DNA of 64,000 nt from Gnetum montanum (taxonomy: Eukaryota > Streptophyta > Gnetopsida > Gnetales > Gnetaceae), in assembly GCA_015680685.1 (NCBI GenBank), contig MNCI01012628.1, positions 1,372,687 to 1,436,686 on the forward strand. The letters are read 5' to 3'. How positions within the stretch are numbered: the first letter of the stretch is position 1; each line of letters starts with the position of its first letter. The notes below the pieces were generated by a model. It made no database searches. It had not been told where the DNA came from and was given only the letters and a program-made list of their open reading frames with translations. A program made the translations under genes and the position numbers. Below are positions 23,672-37,162 of this stretch, in pieces.

Positions 23672-25683
23672 CATGGGGGAGATGGCCACCCATACTAACA
23701 CCTTAGATGGCTCATCAGGTTTTGATCTTTATGTTTTACACATTTTTGGTTTTGCAACTTTTTATTTTCATCTTTTTTGTTTTACATATTTGTATTTTTA
23801 AGGTTATTGGTTTTCCCTTAGTTTTTTCTTTACACCATTGTTAATATATTCAATATTTATTTTCTACTCTTTTACTTTCTTTTATGGTTATGTTTGCTTT
23901 TGTTTGATGTGTTTCTCTACTTTTTCTACTAATAAGGTGGTAGGTACAATGGTAATGCACTACTCGATGATGATATGCGTTATTTGTAATTTGATTGTTG
24001 ATGTCTAGTTTTTAACTTTGAATGTTGTTACTGACGACTAGGACATTGTTTCTTTTCATGTAACTGGTAGTGAGTCCACATCATCCACTCATCCACATAC
24101 TCTATGGTTTTCCTTGTTTTGGAAGCATGTAGTCTCTTCTTCATTAATACAACTTTAATAAATTGGTGACTTGTGTAGTTTCTGGAATTGGGAAGGAATT
24201 AAAGGTTTGGATAGGGTGTGGCTTTAAAGGGATGCGGTACTCTTTGTGTTTTTCTGTTTTCCTATGTGTAGGGGTGTTCTCGTAAGCTTCTCACTGTTTT
24301 GTGTCATTTCATAATAGGAAGTCAAATAAGTCCTTGCATGGTGTGGTCCTCATCAAAAAAAAAGAGGATTCAAAGCACACCCCTTGGATAAAATAAATAT
24401 GAAAAATGCATGGGTCTTTGCATAGTGTGGTTCCCATTCAAAAAAAAAACATGAAAATTCAAAGCACACCCCATAGACCAAATAAAAGGGCTATAAGCAT
24501 TGGTTATGAGGCTTTTCTTGTCTCCTCTAACTAAGGCCCTTTCTCACTTCCTACCTTCACTCCAATTTGGAATGGTGGTTGTTTTGTGGGAGCATTCTTG
24601 TATCTCAAGGGATGGACTTGCCTTAGAATGTCGATGCGAAGTCATTGAAAGTGGTTGGTTTTGATCTGGACTAAAGAAGGATCCTATCAAGTCAATTAAT
24701 CACAAACTCCACAAGGGACTGCATGTGACTATAATTAGGAACTCCATTCTAGTCTCTCTGTCACCCATCTATGCTTTTCATGCCTCACCTCACTGCTAGT
24801 TTCATCTTTTGATTCAATGTTCTGGTTTGATGTGTTGAGTTTCTCAGTCAGTTACTTTTGGGTTTTTGTACTTAGCTTTCTATAACCATTAATCATCCAT
24901 GGTGCCCATGGATTCCTTGGTTTCAAGTTATGCAAGGGAATAAAATGCCTATGCCTACTTTGGGGAGGACCCACTTGCATATGTTTTGGTTTGGTTAAGT
25001 TAAGTGCTTTACCCTTAGACATTGTTACAATCAAATTCTTTTTATTTACCCCATCCATGTCATCCAATTGTACACACCTTCACAACTGTTTGTAATGAAC
25101 TCCTTGTTATTGTTGTGAATACCCTCTTTCCAGTACTCCTTGTGTTAAGCTTTTTCTGAATTATATGGATCAATTCTCTTACTTAACCCATTTGTCAGTC
25201 TTTCCACTGACAATATCGAGCAATCAATCTATCAAAATCATAACTTTACTAGATAAAATCCTCGAAAAGACAAGGTATTCAACCATTATCTGTTGTATTA
25301 TATATACTAATCCTTGGTTTTGTTGTGACTGCAGTGGGAAGTGTGGACTGAAAGAGGGACTGCCATCACCAAGGAAGATGCAACATATCACTCATAGGAG
25401 ATTGTTCCTAATTGCTGGATCTCTTCTACCTCTCCCTTATTCTTCTATTGCCAACAGGGATTGGATGTCCTTTGGATCCATTGGTGTTCTTCCCTATTAT
25501 CATGACCACCCAATTTTGTACACATTGTAATATTGTATGGTTGGGTACTTTTGTATTTGTCTATTTTCTCTATGTCACTCTTCATGTCAGTCAAATAAGT
25601 CCACACCCCCTATGATATTTTGTAAAGGACTTGTTCCTCTTCTTCTATACTCGAGGACGAGTTTTCATTCAGTCGTGGGGATA
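23672..25683 (+). other. G2 long non-coding tail with internal and terminal polypurine motifs
   Basis: Begins with CATGGGGGAGATGG and ends with CGTGGGGATA directly before the 3' LTR. No sustained ORF is present; a 121-codon reading at 25165-25530 is unrecognised. G1 carries about 3 kb of extra ORF in the equivalent place. A 65-bp tandem duplication (24331-24396 and 24415-24478) lies inside. Confidence 0.75.
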
Positions 25684-26568
25684 TGATAAATCATGTTTTT
25701 CAATGCTCTAATATTGGGATGGCTGTGATATTGGATACACGATATCAGGTACGCAATATTGTAGCCCAAGATGCAATATCGTACATTTGATATCACAGGG
25801 TTACTCCCAGGTCTATAAATACAATGCCCAAGCACAAAATTGGGAGTAAGTTTTTGGTAGTCAAGTAGTGAAATTCTTGCAATTTGTTCATTTGAGAGTT
25901 AGAATATTTTCCAAGTGCCCGTAGTAGGAGATCTAAGTGTGAACGGATCTTTATTCAAGCATTGATATACCTGAGCACACCATTGTGTTGGCAATGAAGA
26001 TGAACTCTTTGATCCATTCCTTGCAACACTTGAGATTTTCTTTCTTATGCATTACATATTGTTATTTCATGCAATTTACATTAATGTTATTTATGAAAAA
26101 ATTAATTTTTATCAATTAAGCAAATAATTAAATTACACAAGCACGACCCCTTCGAGCATACGTGTGATACTTGGTAGCTCAAAAATGACTAGCATTTGAC
26201 AGCCCAACAATGTTTGCACAATGTTTAGGATGTGTCCGGGAGGTGGGAATAGTTACTTGTGTTAGGCTAGATTAGACTATACTTTACTTAGCAATTAATC
26301 GCTCTTACTTTCAATCACTCATACTTTTATTTTTTTTCTAGGTGAGTAATTCCATAAAAACACAAAATAATAAAAATCTTATGCCTCGGTCACACTTAAC
26401 CATACAATTGCATTCCACAAGTGGGACTAGGAAGACTATGAACAAACAACATGCACACACTGTTTAGCTGTAGTGTACTTAGTAATTACAGTTTGTGGAA
26501 TTCGATTGGATCATGTGTACATGCTCATATTCATATGGTTGGGCGTAGGGGTACCTTGCCGCTCATCA
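25684..26568 (+). repeat. 3' LTR of G2
   Basis: 885 bp, TGATAAAT...CTCATCA, with TATAAATACA at 25814. Compared with the 5' LTR its U3 has an additional motif unit (ACACGATATCA before the ACGCAATATTG unit), so motif copy number differs between the two LTRs of one insertion. Confidence 0.93.
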
Positions 26569-26573
26569 CTTAT

Positions 26574-29030
26574 TGTTGATGATTATACTAGGATGTCATG
26601 GCTAACATATATTGAGAAAAATTATGATGTATTTAAGAATTTTAAGTTATTTTAAAGTATGGGTGAAATTGAAACAGGGATTAAAATCAAAGCTATTAGG
26701 ATCGACAATTGAGGTGAGTTCACCTCAAATGACTTTTATGAGCTATGCAGAGATTCAAGTATCAAGAGATAGTTCTCATTAGCTAGAATAGTTGAGCAAA
26801 ATGGTGTTGCAAAATTGGAAAAATAGAACTATATTTGAGATGATTCAACCAATGATGAACAAAAGAAATGTACCAAAATACCTATGAAATGGGATAGCCA
26901 GAATAGTTGTGTACATCATCAACAAATGTTGGGTAAGAGCTGATAATGATAAGACTCATTATCAAATGTGGTATGATAAAATGGCTAATGTTCAATATTT
27001 CAAAATTTTTGGTAGTAAGTGTTATATTAATAATTAAGATAATGTTCACAATATTGATAGCCATTGTAAAGATGGTTTGTTTATTAGATATTCTAGTCAT
27101 TCCAAAGCTTATTATTGCCTAAATTTAAAAATATTAAAGATTGTTGAACCACCTCATGTTAAGATTGATAAATTATCAAAAGATACTAATAATGTTGCTG
27201 AGAAAGGTATGAATGTAGATGAAGAAGAAAATGATGATGGAATTTTGGAATCTAAACAAGCTGATGAGATTGAAGAAGAATAACTAGTCTCAGTGGATGA
27301 GGTAGAAATAGAACAAGAGAATACACATGATAATTGCCTAAGAAGAAGAGTACAGAGGTTTAGATCCATGGTAGATATACTTAGGACATCTCTTAGATGA
27401 AGAACAAGGAGGAATAGAGTTGAAACAATAGATCATGACTTATTAGTATGTCATCTTGCTTTTTCCATTCCTCTAATAGTTAGGAAAGCTCTTGGGAGTG
27501 AGGATTGGAAGAACACCATGGATGAAGACATGAAGCATATTATAAATAACAAGACTTGGGGGCTTGTTCCACAACCCAAAGAAGATAATATCATTGGAAC
27601 TAAGTTGGTCTTTAAAAATAAGCTAAATTAGCATGGTGAAGTAACTTGAAATAAGGTAAGATTAGTAGCAAAAGGCTTTGCATAGATAGAAGGGCTTGAT
27701 TATCAAGATGCATTTGCTCTAGTTGCAAGATTGAAATCTCTATTCTATCCTACTCAACAATGGCCCTTTGAGGCTTTTCCAAACATACCTAAAATCAACA
27801 TCAATGCTGTTAGGCTTTGTAGCTGATCAAGGTTTTAAGCTCTACCAAAAATGTAAAATTTGCATTTCTAGAGAAATAAAAGAAATTGTATATATATAAT
27901 AGACTAAAGGATTCATTGATACTAAAAATCCAACTTATGTGTATCAACTACACAAAGCTTCATATGATTTAAAACAAATCCCTAGGATGTGGTATGCTAA
28001 GCTTGATTCATATTTAGCTAAAAATGGATATTTGAGAGCCCCTTTGGATAGTACTATTTATATTAAAAAAGATAATACTAGGTTTTTAGTTGCTCAAATT
28101 TATGTTTTTGATATAATGTTTGGAGGAACAAGCTCAAGTTTGGGCAAAGAATTTGTTCAAGATATGAAATCAAAGTTTGAAGTGTCTATGATATGAGAGT
28201 TATCTCATTTTTTGGGCCTACATATTCAACAACTTAAAGGATGGAACCTTCATTTCATAAGCAAAGTATGCTCAGAAAATGCTCAAGTTATTTAGCATGA
28301 TAGAAGCTAAAACATGTGCAACTCCTCTTAGCACAAATGTACATCTTTGCAATGATGAAATTGGAAATCATCAATGATATACTACATAGATCCATTATGG
28401 GAAGTTTGCATTATGCTACAACTAGCAGGCCAAACATAGATTTTGTAGTAGGATTGATTTCTAGATATCAGTTAGTACCAAAAGAATCACACTTCGTTGC
28501 AGCTAAAAGGATTTTATGATATTTGAAAGGCACATCTAATAATGGGCTATGGTATCCAAAAAGCAAAAGTTTCAAATTGCAACCATTTGCATATGTAGAT
28601 TAGGCAAGAAATAAAGATGATTAGAAATATACCAATGGGAATTGTCATTTTCTTGCCAATCTATTGGTATCATGTTGAGTAAAAAGTAGAAATTTGTAGC
28701 TTTATCATTAGTTGAAGAAAAATATGTTGTAGCCTCACACTGCTGCACACAAATTCTTTGGATGAGGAAGAAGTAAAGCTCTTTGGTATAGCATTCTTTT
28801 ATCTAATAATTATTCATTGTGATAATAATGTTGTTGTTTCTATATCTAAAAATCTCATTTTTCATGGTAAAACTAAATGTATCGAGATTAAACATCATTT
28901 TCTTAAAGATCAAGTAGAGTTCCAAATAGGAAAATTATCCTATATTTCATCTAAAAAATAGAGAAAAGATATTTTTACAAAGGCTTTAAATAAAGAGAGA
29001 TTTATATATCTAAGAACATTACTAGGTATG
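26574..29030 (+). pseudogene. C1 integrase (rest), reverse transcriptase and RNase H, degenerate
   Basis: Continues the integrase from 16519: VDDYTRMSWLTYIEKNYDVF, then IRIDN-GEFTSNDFYELC near 26700 and AYYCLNLKI near 27110. Reverse transcriptase: DWKNTMDEDMKHIINNKTW near 27504, LVFKNKLN near 27606 and RLVAKGFA near 27660. About 150 bp are disrupted, then YQLHKASYDLKQIPRMWYA near 27942 and QIYVFDIMFGGTS near 28099, where the YVDD box reads YVFD. RNase H fragments run to DIFTKALNKERFIYLR near 28969. The pol order integrase before RT confirms Ty1/copia. It is inactive. Confidence 0.85.
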
Positions 29031-29872
29031 ACTTCTTTACCCAGACATACATTAATATTTAAAACTCCTAATACTAGTTTAGGCATTTATAAGCTAATAA
29101 GCTTTATTGCAAGGGACGTAGGTAAGCTTATATTGCAAAGAAAGAGATACATTCAAGATGTAGTAGAAGAACCAAGAGTCCATGCTGGGTTAGTGAGTCC
29201 TTAAAGCCATTTCTTATGGATTCATGTATTCCCTCATAAGGATCATGACTAGAGGATGACCTTGTTTTTAGCTCTAAGCTTGGAGGATGCAACAACTCCA
29301 AGAGACCATGTGTGAATTACAGAGTTTCAATGTCTTGTTCTATATAGTCTCTTCTTTCTTCAAATGGATGGATGCCAAAGGACTCTATCGCTCATGCTCT
29401 AGGCATTCTTGCTATTTTTACATCATAATCCTTTCCACTTCTTTATTGAATTTTTCTTTGGCCTTCCACTCTTCTTTATTTCTCTCATATTTTGTTCTAG
29501 ATTGAATGTTCATTAATGTTTGATTTCTCTTCATCTTTGCTCTTCCTAATTCTTCCCCAAGGTCTCTAAAATCCTCTTGATTCATCCAAAATCTCTTATG
29601 AATATGCATAGCTATGATGCTTCTAAGTGGTTGCTTGGCTGTCTAATCTATTCTATGTCTTTTATCTTTTTTTCTATGCTTGGTATGACTAGTTTTTTTT
29701 TCATTATTACTTGATCCTAACTGCTTGATAGGATCAACATGTTTTTTTTAGTTAAACTCTTATGTGCTTCTCTTATCTATTTTTTATTATCTATGGGTTT
29801 CAAGATTAACTTTCTTAATAACAAGGGGAGATTCTTTTCAACTTCTTATGATAAAAAGTGGGAGAAAATATA
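29031..29872 (+). other. C1 region between RNase H and 3' LTR, with polypurine tracts
   Basis: No clear ORF; 29320-29640 translates to a hydrophobic, stop-broken stretch that could be a relic of an env-like ORF or chance. Purine tracts AACAAGGGGAGAT (near 29820) and AAAAAGTGGGAGAAAA (29853-29868) precede the LTR. Confidence 0.45.
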
Positions 29873-32381
29873 TGATGAGCTATTTTGTTAGAAAGTGATA
29901 TGATTTTGAATGTGATGTTATGTTAGAAGAGTATGATGTGATCATGTATGAGTTGTGTTATGATGATTTTTTAATTGGTTGTATTCTCTAATGGTTCTCT
30001 ATTTAGAGAAGTTATATTGTTAACTCCTTAACTAGAGGTAATTTGTGTATGTATGATTAGTCAAGTATGGTGCCTAGCCATGTGTGATGCCTAATTGATT
30101 GTATGTTTTATAAGATTGATTGCTATTTGTTGTGCTATGATGATTTTTTTGCTCATCTTTAACTTGCTATATGACTCTCCTATTTAACTTGATGCATATT
30201 ATTTTAAGCTTACTAAGTTCTTCCTTTAGCATTTGTATGTTTGAGTTGAGATGATCTATGTGATGATTCTAAAGCTTGATTTTCAAGCTTTTCCTATATG
30301 GTTAGCTATGTATGAATCTTCCTTTTTCTCCATCATTCTAGCTTATCTTGAGAGCTCACCCAATCTTAAAAAGGAGAAGATTGTTGTGTGTTTTGAGCTT
30401 TGTGACTAGTTTTGGATTTATAGTAGGGCTTTTGTTTTCATATGGTTTTGAGCTCTTGACTTTGTTTTTCTTAGGGGAGTATTTTTAGCCACATCAGCAC
30501 ATAAAGCTAGTTTGTAAAACCAATTTTTGGTTCTACTTAGCTTAACCAGAAAAGCTCTTCCATCTTAACTCTTTCTTTTTGCTTTACAAAGATAGCCCAT
30601 ATTCTTTTTAGCTTTACAAAGATAGTGCTTTATGAAGATAGATTGAATTGATTATGTTAGATTTGTTTAGTGGGACAAACTTAAATAGTCTTAAGAGCAT
30701 GTGCACAAAAGTGTTTTGTCTAGCTTAGCATGTAAAACCAACTCTTAGAACCATTTTTTGGTTCTACAAAGGAACAAGAAATAGGTCTACCATATAAGCT
30801 TGTCACTAGTAGGGTTTTGTTGGGCTAAGCTTAAAATAGTTTTAAAGCATGTGCGCTTGAAGAATTTTAATCCAACTTAGCTTATAGAGCCAATTCGTAG
30901 AGGCTTAGTTTGGCTCTACAAAGAATCTTTCAAACATCTCTACAACGTTAGCTCGAAATGAAAAGTGCTAAGTAGAATTAGCTCATGGAGCCATTTTATA
31001 CTCTAGAAGGGCTCGTTAATTTAGCTCTATCATGTCAACTTGAAATGAAAAGCACTAGGTTGTAAAGCCATGAAAGGTACATTCAAATATCTCTTCCATG
31101 ATAGTGTTTCCTTTAACTTGCAAGCTTGGACAAAAAATGTTGACTTAAAAGTTTGTGTTTTAGGGAAAGTGTTAGAACCAATTCTTAATTCTCTAGTCAC
31201 CTTGCCACATCATCACATAGAATCAATTTTTGAAACTAGTTTTGATTCTACATAGTTTTGCCATGTTAGCACTTTTACTGTGCATACAAAGAAGTTTATT
31301 TTGAAAAGTAGAAAAGTCATGAAAATCAATAGCCTCTAATCTTCCTTAAAAGAGCTCATTGTGATGTCACATCAAGCAGAATTAAATCTAGAATTAAAGT
31401 TTAGAACCATGATTTAAATTTTTATGAGCTACACCAAAAAAAGGCCATGACACATTTGCAAAAAACAGAAGGAGCATCCTAAGCTTATATTGAAAGGGGC
31501 TATTATTCAAAAAATCTAGAGTCTATTTTGCTAAAAAAGTGAGCTAAAATCCATTAATAAAAATAGGGGTTGTTGGTTGAAGCTGAAAAAGCTGTTATCT
31601 CCAATATTAATAGAGCTCATTATTTCCTTGGGAAGAAGCCATTAGCGCCAAGATGAAATGATAGATTTCTTTCTCATCTACTAAGCTATTAATGCTCATC
31701 AAAAGCTCATACCAAATACAATAATGGAAGCTTAAATGTAACGGGTATGACTTCTATTTCAGATCCTCTTCACAAAATTGGTAATGGTTATAGCTTAATT
31801 TCTTGTATGTTTCTTTAATAGTTTGACAATGGCTAGAAGAACAACTATGAAAATGGCAAAAATGGATGAAGGCTAAGGGAAGTTGTTGGCCTTGGCCTAG
31901 TAATTCTAGTTTTCACCTAGTGCTTGAAGTAGAATTTCTTCTACATTTTTTTTTTTTGTAAAAGTTCTATTTTCTTTTCTCAGGGAGCTTGGAAAACTTG
32001 TGAGTTTCTGTGTTTGGGACAAGGTAGAGTATTTCTTTTTCTACTATGTTATGAAAGCTATTTTCAATGATTTTGAGGTTGGGTTTGTGCGTAGTCTAGG
32101 ATTGTAAAAGAAGCCTTGTAAATTTATTTTTATTAATAGAATTACATTTTTCCTAAAGTTTGGGGAGAGTTTCATGGTGGATGTAGGTTGGTAAATCTAG
32201 CAGTTGAACCACCTTAAAATCTTGATATCTATTTATTATTTTACATAGGTGCTGTATTTTTTATATTAAGTTTATTTGAGGTTTTCTAGTAGTCTTTGTA
32301 CTAGTATCTACTTTATTCAAATTTCCATAAGGCCCTAATTCACCCTTCTCTCTTAGTGTCTTTAGTTGCATCTAGAAAACA
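29873..32381 (+). repeat. 3' LTR of C1 (about 2.5 kb)
   Basis: Starts TGATGAGC after the purine tract; ends near AAAACA at 32381 by alignment with the 5' copy. It contains at least five inverted units of the type AGAACCA...TGGTTCTA (for example 30516-30538, 30746-30764, 30886-30929, 31172-31252). The start is inferred because the first about 900 bp have no counterpart in the truncated 5' LTR. Confidence 0.6.
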
Positions 32382-35300
32382 AGAGATGTAACTTGGATTC
32401 TCTTTTACTTGTAATCTTGGGATTACTAAAGTTAAGCACTAGAAAATCAAGAGAGACTATGCTATAAATAGAGGCATAGTGTGAGCTTGTTATGTGCAAT
32501 TGCAGAGAGTAGGAGAAGCTTTGTACTCACCAGTTCATCTTGAATAAAATTATTTTGCTTTTCCTTATGGATATTTCCCTTTACATTTATTTGAAGGCTC
32601 TCACTATCATGCATTTGTACTTGGAAAATGAAGTGAGGTACAATGCTCATGGAACAAATTATATAGTATACTTATGAATAAAGTTGGCATCTTTGTATAT
32701 GAAAAAGTGCCCTTCAAAAAGCATCCAACTTAAGTTTGAAGTTTGGTCATTACAAATGAAAGAAGGTATAATTATTCATGAACATTTAAATACTTTCAAC
32801 TCTTATGTAAAGAAGTTGTTAAATTTGGATGTTAATATAGATGATGAGGATCAGGTAATTTGCTTACTTAAATCATTATTGACATCCTATAGTGTTTTTA
32901 TTAATGTATGGAAGGTATTATTGTAGCTTTGTTACAAGCAAAAATTTGAAGAGCATTTGCTTGAGTTTCTGAGCAAGCTTCTAATGCTTTAGTGGCAAGG
33001 GGGAGAACAATGGAAAGAATTGAATCATCCAAAGGAAGATTGAAATCAAGAGGTAAGAAAAGTAAGCACGATGTTGGCATTGAGGTAAAACTAGATACCT
33101 TAGAAAGAATTGTTGAAGTAAATAAAAAGATCAAAATAAAGGATCTAATGAAAAATCCAAAGAACCAAATTTGGTAATGCAAGATTCATGTATGATTGTT
33201 GATGAAGTTCTTGCTGCTTGTACTGGTATTTAATATCATGATGATTAGTTATTAGATTCTAGTACTTCTAACTACATGTGTCCAAATAAAGATTGGTTTA
33301 TCAATTATTAATTATATAATGATAGAGTTATTTTATCTTGGGATGATTATTCTAGTAAAATTGTGGGGAAGAAAAGTATTAGAATTAAAATGTTTGATGG
33401 TATTGTTCGAATACTAGAAGATGTAAAATATGCACTTGATCTAAAAAAAATTAATTTCTTTAGAAGCATCAGACTTGAAAGGTTATTTTTTTAAGGGTGG
33501 TAAAAGCATTTTGAAAATTATCAAAGGGGCCTTAGTAGTGATTGAAGCTAAGAAATGTGATTACAATATTTACAAGTTACAGAGTGCAATGAAAAGAAAC
33601 TATGCTAATTCAACTTTTGTTAAGAGTCTAGATTCTTCTTATTTATGGCATCAATGTTTTAGTCACATGAGTGAGAAAGGATTACAAATTTTGATGAAGT
33701 ATAATTTGCTCCCAAAATTAAAATCTTTGAACTTGAAATTTTATGAACATTGTATTTTTGAAAAGTAATCAAGAAATAAATTTAAAGTAGGGAAGCATGA
33801 AAGCAAAGATATTCTTGATTATACACATTCAAATGTATGGGATTTGTCACCAAAGATATCACTTGGAGGAAATTCATATTTTATCAACTTTATTGATAAT
33901 GTTTCTAGGAAAGTTTGGGTCTATATGTTGAAAAATAAATTTGATGTTTTTGGTGTTTTCAAGTAATTTAAAGCTTGGATTGAAAAGAGCATAGAAAAAT
34001 CAATTAAATGTTTGAGAGTAGATAATAGAGGAGAGTTTAACTCTACAAAGTTTAAAAATTATTACAGGGAATATAGTGGCCTATACTCTTGAGAAAAGTT
34101 GAGCTACAGAACTCATGAATAGAACTCTTCTTGAAAGGACAAGAAGCATCATGAGCAATGCCAATTTGAGTCAGCAATTCTGGGCAAAGGTTCTTGTAAT
34201 TGCATGTTTCTTGATTAATAGATCACCACCAATTGTACTAGATTGTAAAACTCCAGAATAGGTATGGAGTGGCCATTCTTTTGATGATTTTTTTCTTAGA
34301 GTTGTTGGTTATATTGCATATGCTCTATTTTTGAAACATGAATGTTCAAAATTAGATCCCAAATCTAGAAAGTATATCTTTGTTGGATATGATGATGATG
34401 TTAAGGTGTATAGATTATGAGATGCTACTAACCATAAAAACATCTAAAATAGAGATAGTTTTTTATGAATCCTTTAATAGTCTGGAGTAAGAAGTAAAAG
34501 TTGAATAGAAATCGATAAATGTACCTAGTGATTAACTAGTTGAGTTGGAGACTCAGTCATCTTTAAATAGACAACATAGAGAGCTTTAGTTACATAAAGA
34601 AGGTTTCTTAGATGAAGAAACAAAAAGAAATATAGTAGCATAACCTTTAAGAAAATTTACACTAGTGTTCATCCTAAGAAATTTGATCATTATGTTACAC
34701 ATGCATTATTTTTAGATGGAATAGAAGCAAACACATATGAAGAAGCTATAGAAGATGCTTCTAGTTCTAAATGAAAAGAAGCAATGCAAGTGGGGATGGA
34801 TTCTTTAGAGAAAAATAAAACATGGATTTTGGTGGAGCTTCCAAAATGTAGAAAAGCTATTAGCTATAAATGGATCTACAAATTAAAGAAAATAGCTAAT
34901 GATGAAATTGACAAGTACAAAGCAAGATTGGTAGCAAAAATTTATTCATGAAAGAAAGGTAGAGATTTCATAGCAAGTTTTTCACAAATTGTAAAATTAG
35001 TTTTTGTTTGGATTTTGTTGGCTCTAGTTGTTTTATTTGATATGGGATTAAAAGAACTAGATGTAAAAATAGCATTCTTGCATGGTTACCTGGATGAGGA
35101 AATATATATAAAACAACTAGAAGGTTTTGTACAAATAGGAAGCGAAGATTTGGTTTGCAAACTCAAGAAGTCATTGTATGGCCTTAAGTAATCATCTAGG
35201 CAATGGTACATGAGGTTTGATTCTTTCATGTTAAGCCATAATTTTTAAAAAGGTGAATATGACCATTTTGTATATTTTAAATTTAGTGCCAATGACATGT

Positions 35301-36240
35301 TTGTAGTTTTGGTGTTATATTTTGATGACATGTGTATTGCAAGCCAAAGTATGTTAGAAATCAAATAGTTAAAGGCTTAGTTATCTAGGACATTTGATAT
35401 GAAAGATCTAGGAGCAACAAATCAAATCTTGGACATATAGATACACAAAGAGAGAAGAAATGGTAGGCTATGGTTTTCACAAGAAAAATATATTTAGAAA
35501 ATTATCATGCATTTTAATATAATAGATGTTAAACCTATAAGTACCCATTTTGCTACTCATTTCAAACTTTCTTTAGATTTATGTCCTAGTTCAAAAGAAG
35601 AAATGCAATATATGTCTCATGTACTTTATGCAAACATAGTAGGAATTTTAATGTATGCCATGGTATGTACAAAACTAGATATTTCTTTTGCAGTCAGTAA
35701 ATTTATGGAAAATCTTGGTAAAGGCCATTGGGCTATAGTGAAATGGGTGCTTTTTTTAAAAAAAAGGGTACTAAGAATAATTGTATCACCTATACTAAAG
35801 ATAATAGTGAGATTATGGATTTTGTTAATTCTTATTATGTAGGTGACTTAGAAAAGAGCAAATCCACCATAGGTTATGTCTTTGCTCTCGCAGGAAGTCC
35901 AATTAGTTGGATGTCAAAATTATAGTTTGTTATAATGTTGTCTACCACTGAAGTATAGTACATGGCTTCTACAGAAGCTTGCAACAAAGTTATTTGGTTG
36001 CAAGGCATATTAGGTGAGTTGAGAATCACAAAGGAAAAAGTTAAAATATTTTGTGAGAACCAAAGTGCTGTATATTTAGCTAAGAATCCAATTCATCGCA
36101 ATAAAACAAGACATATTTGCACCAAATATTGTTGGATAAGACATGTTATTGAAGAAGGTGGAGTATTCAAGCTATGCAAATCCATAAATTGACATCTGAA
36201 TCTTCCTATAGTTGGATGAAAGATCTTGGAATAAAAATAT
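32382..36240 (+). mobile_element. Ty1/copia element C2, 5' LTR part plus gag-pol
   Basis: 32382-32560 looks like the R end of an LTR: TATAAATAGAGGC at 32464, then gagagtaggagaagctttg and AATAAAATT near 32546. A coding region follows to about 36230. It abuts the end of C1's LTR without a recognisable LTR start, so C1 may have inserted into or deleted this LTR. No 3' LTR was found. Confidence 0.65.
32684..36200 (+). pseudogene. C2 gag-pol, degenerate
   Basis: Gag UBN2 core (LKFEVWSLQMKEGIIIHEHL near 32730; DDEDQVICLLKSL near 32843), then protease (LDSSTSNYMCPNKDWF near 33253, DSG now DSS). The GAG-pre-integrase segment is SYLWHQCFSHMSEKGLQIL near 33637. The integrase core follows (NVWDLSPKISLGGNSYFINF near 33832; RVDNRGEFNSTKF near 34016). 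Reverse transcriptase: WKEAMQVGMDSLEKNKTW near 34772, YKWIYKLKK near 34865, KIAFLHGYLDEEIYI near 35068 and LYFDDMCIA near 35318 (YFDD for YVDD). RNase H ends near AVYLAKNPIHRNKTRHI at 36069. Stops recur throughout. Domain order and spacing fit the Tork/TNT1-type lineage; the lineage call is tentative. Confidence 0.85.
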
Positions 36241-37162
36241 AATAAAACTAGGTACATAATAATGATTAAAAATTGCATTAGATCCCACATGAAGGCATGG
36301 GATGAGGTGATGGAAGGCCTTTAGAAAAATAATAAGATAAAATTGAGTTAGAAAATTAATTACTAGAAATATTTTTAAAAATTTGTAGGCTTTTCATGAG
36401 ACAATATTATACAAGGATGAAATTACACAAAATTCTATCCAAGAATAGTTTAGTAAGATATTTAAGATCTAGGATAGAAAAATGAGGGAATTCAAATGGA
36501 AAAATTGAAAGATGCATATGTTGGCTTGTGGAATAGAAATTCAAAGAGGTCATTTAATCTATTTTTAGATATCAATAATAGAATGAAGTTTTTGATGTGG
36601 TTGGGAAAAGGAAATGAAGCAAACATTATATGGATGGGTAGAGCTAGAAATATATAATTCATGAAAGATAACATAAACAATATAATAGTGGATTGGTTCA
36701 TGCCAAAATCAAGAGTAAAGGAAAAATGGTTGGATTGTGAATGGATATATAATCCAAAAGATGCTGAGGCTAGGATAATATGTTCTAACTTAATGGTTTA
36801 CACATGGATCAACAAAATAGGAGACAAAAGAAAGGTAAGACTAAACACAAAAGTTAAAAAAAAAAACTAATCAAAGATATGTTGCAAGGAAATGCAAATG
36901 AGACAAAATAGGCAATGCATTAAAGTACATACTAACAACTGTAAGATTGCATTAATTTACTTACATATTAATGCAAATGAATATTTATTTATACATACTT
37001 TAATATGTTGAAATGATATGAGTTACTTATTAATATGATCAAATAACAATTGATGATAAATATAATAGCATGTAAAAATAAGAAAATGTTAATAAACATA
37101 ATATAATTATCAATCAAGCTATATAATACTAGGGTATGCTTAATTAGAAAATAATTAAAAAA
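36241..37162 (+). other. Unassigned segment with a 125-codon degenerate reading
   Basis: 36495-36870 reads as one plus-strand frame with a single stop (AYVGLWNRNSKRSFNLFL..., then MKDNINNIIVDWFMPKSR... and KWLDCEWIYNPKDAEARI). The composition is protein-like (Trp, Asp, Lys) and unlike the AT-rich surroundings, but I recognise no family. It may be the tail of an unknown transposon or part of C2's neighbour. 36871-37162 is AT-rich with nothing identifiable. Confidence 0.3.

Larger units (their letters stand above)
16525..26568 (+). mobile_element. Full-length Ty3/gypsy element G2 (10.04 kb) nested in C1
   Basis: Two LTRs (872 and 885 bp) begin TGATAAAT and end CTCATCA. They are flanked by perfect 5-bp target duplications CTTAT (16520-16524 and 26569-26573). 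Removing the element joins the integrase codons of C1 in frame (FFLI then VDDYTRMSW), which proves insertion into C1. Internal order is primer site, gag, protease, reverse transcriptase, RNase H, integrase, long non-coding tail and polypurine tract. The tRNA-Asp-like primer site points to the Athila/Tat lineage. Confidence 0.95.
12975..32381 (+). mobile_element. Ty1/copia element C1, split by G2
   Basis: Left LTR, primer-site remnant, gag, protease and integrase start lie at 12975-16519. Integrase continues at 26574 in the same reading sense, followed by reverse transcriptase, RNase H and a right LTR ending near 32381. Without G2 it would be about 9.3 kb. Large LTRs, a purine tract before the right LTR and the UBN2-type gag suggest a SIRE/Maximus-like lineage. 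The left LTR boundary is uncertain because it is truncated or strongly diverged, and no target duplication could be assigned. Confidence 0.75.

Noticed and set aside
29320-29640. env-like transmembrane ORF in C1
   Set aside because: Hydrophobic only because the sequence is T-rich; broken by stops and lacking a start.
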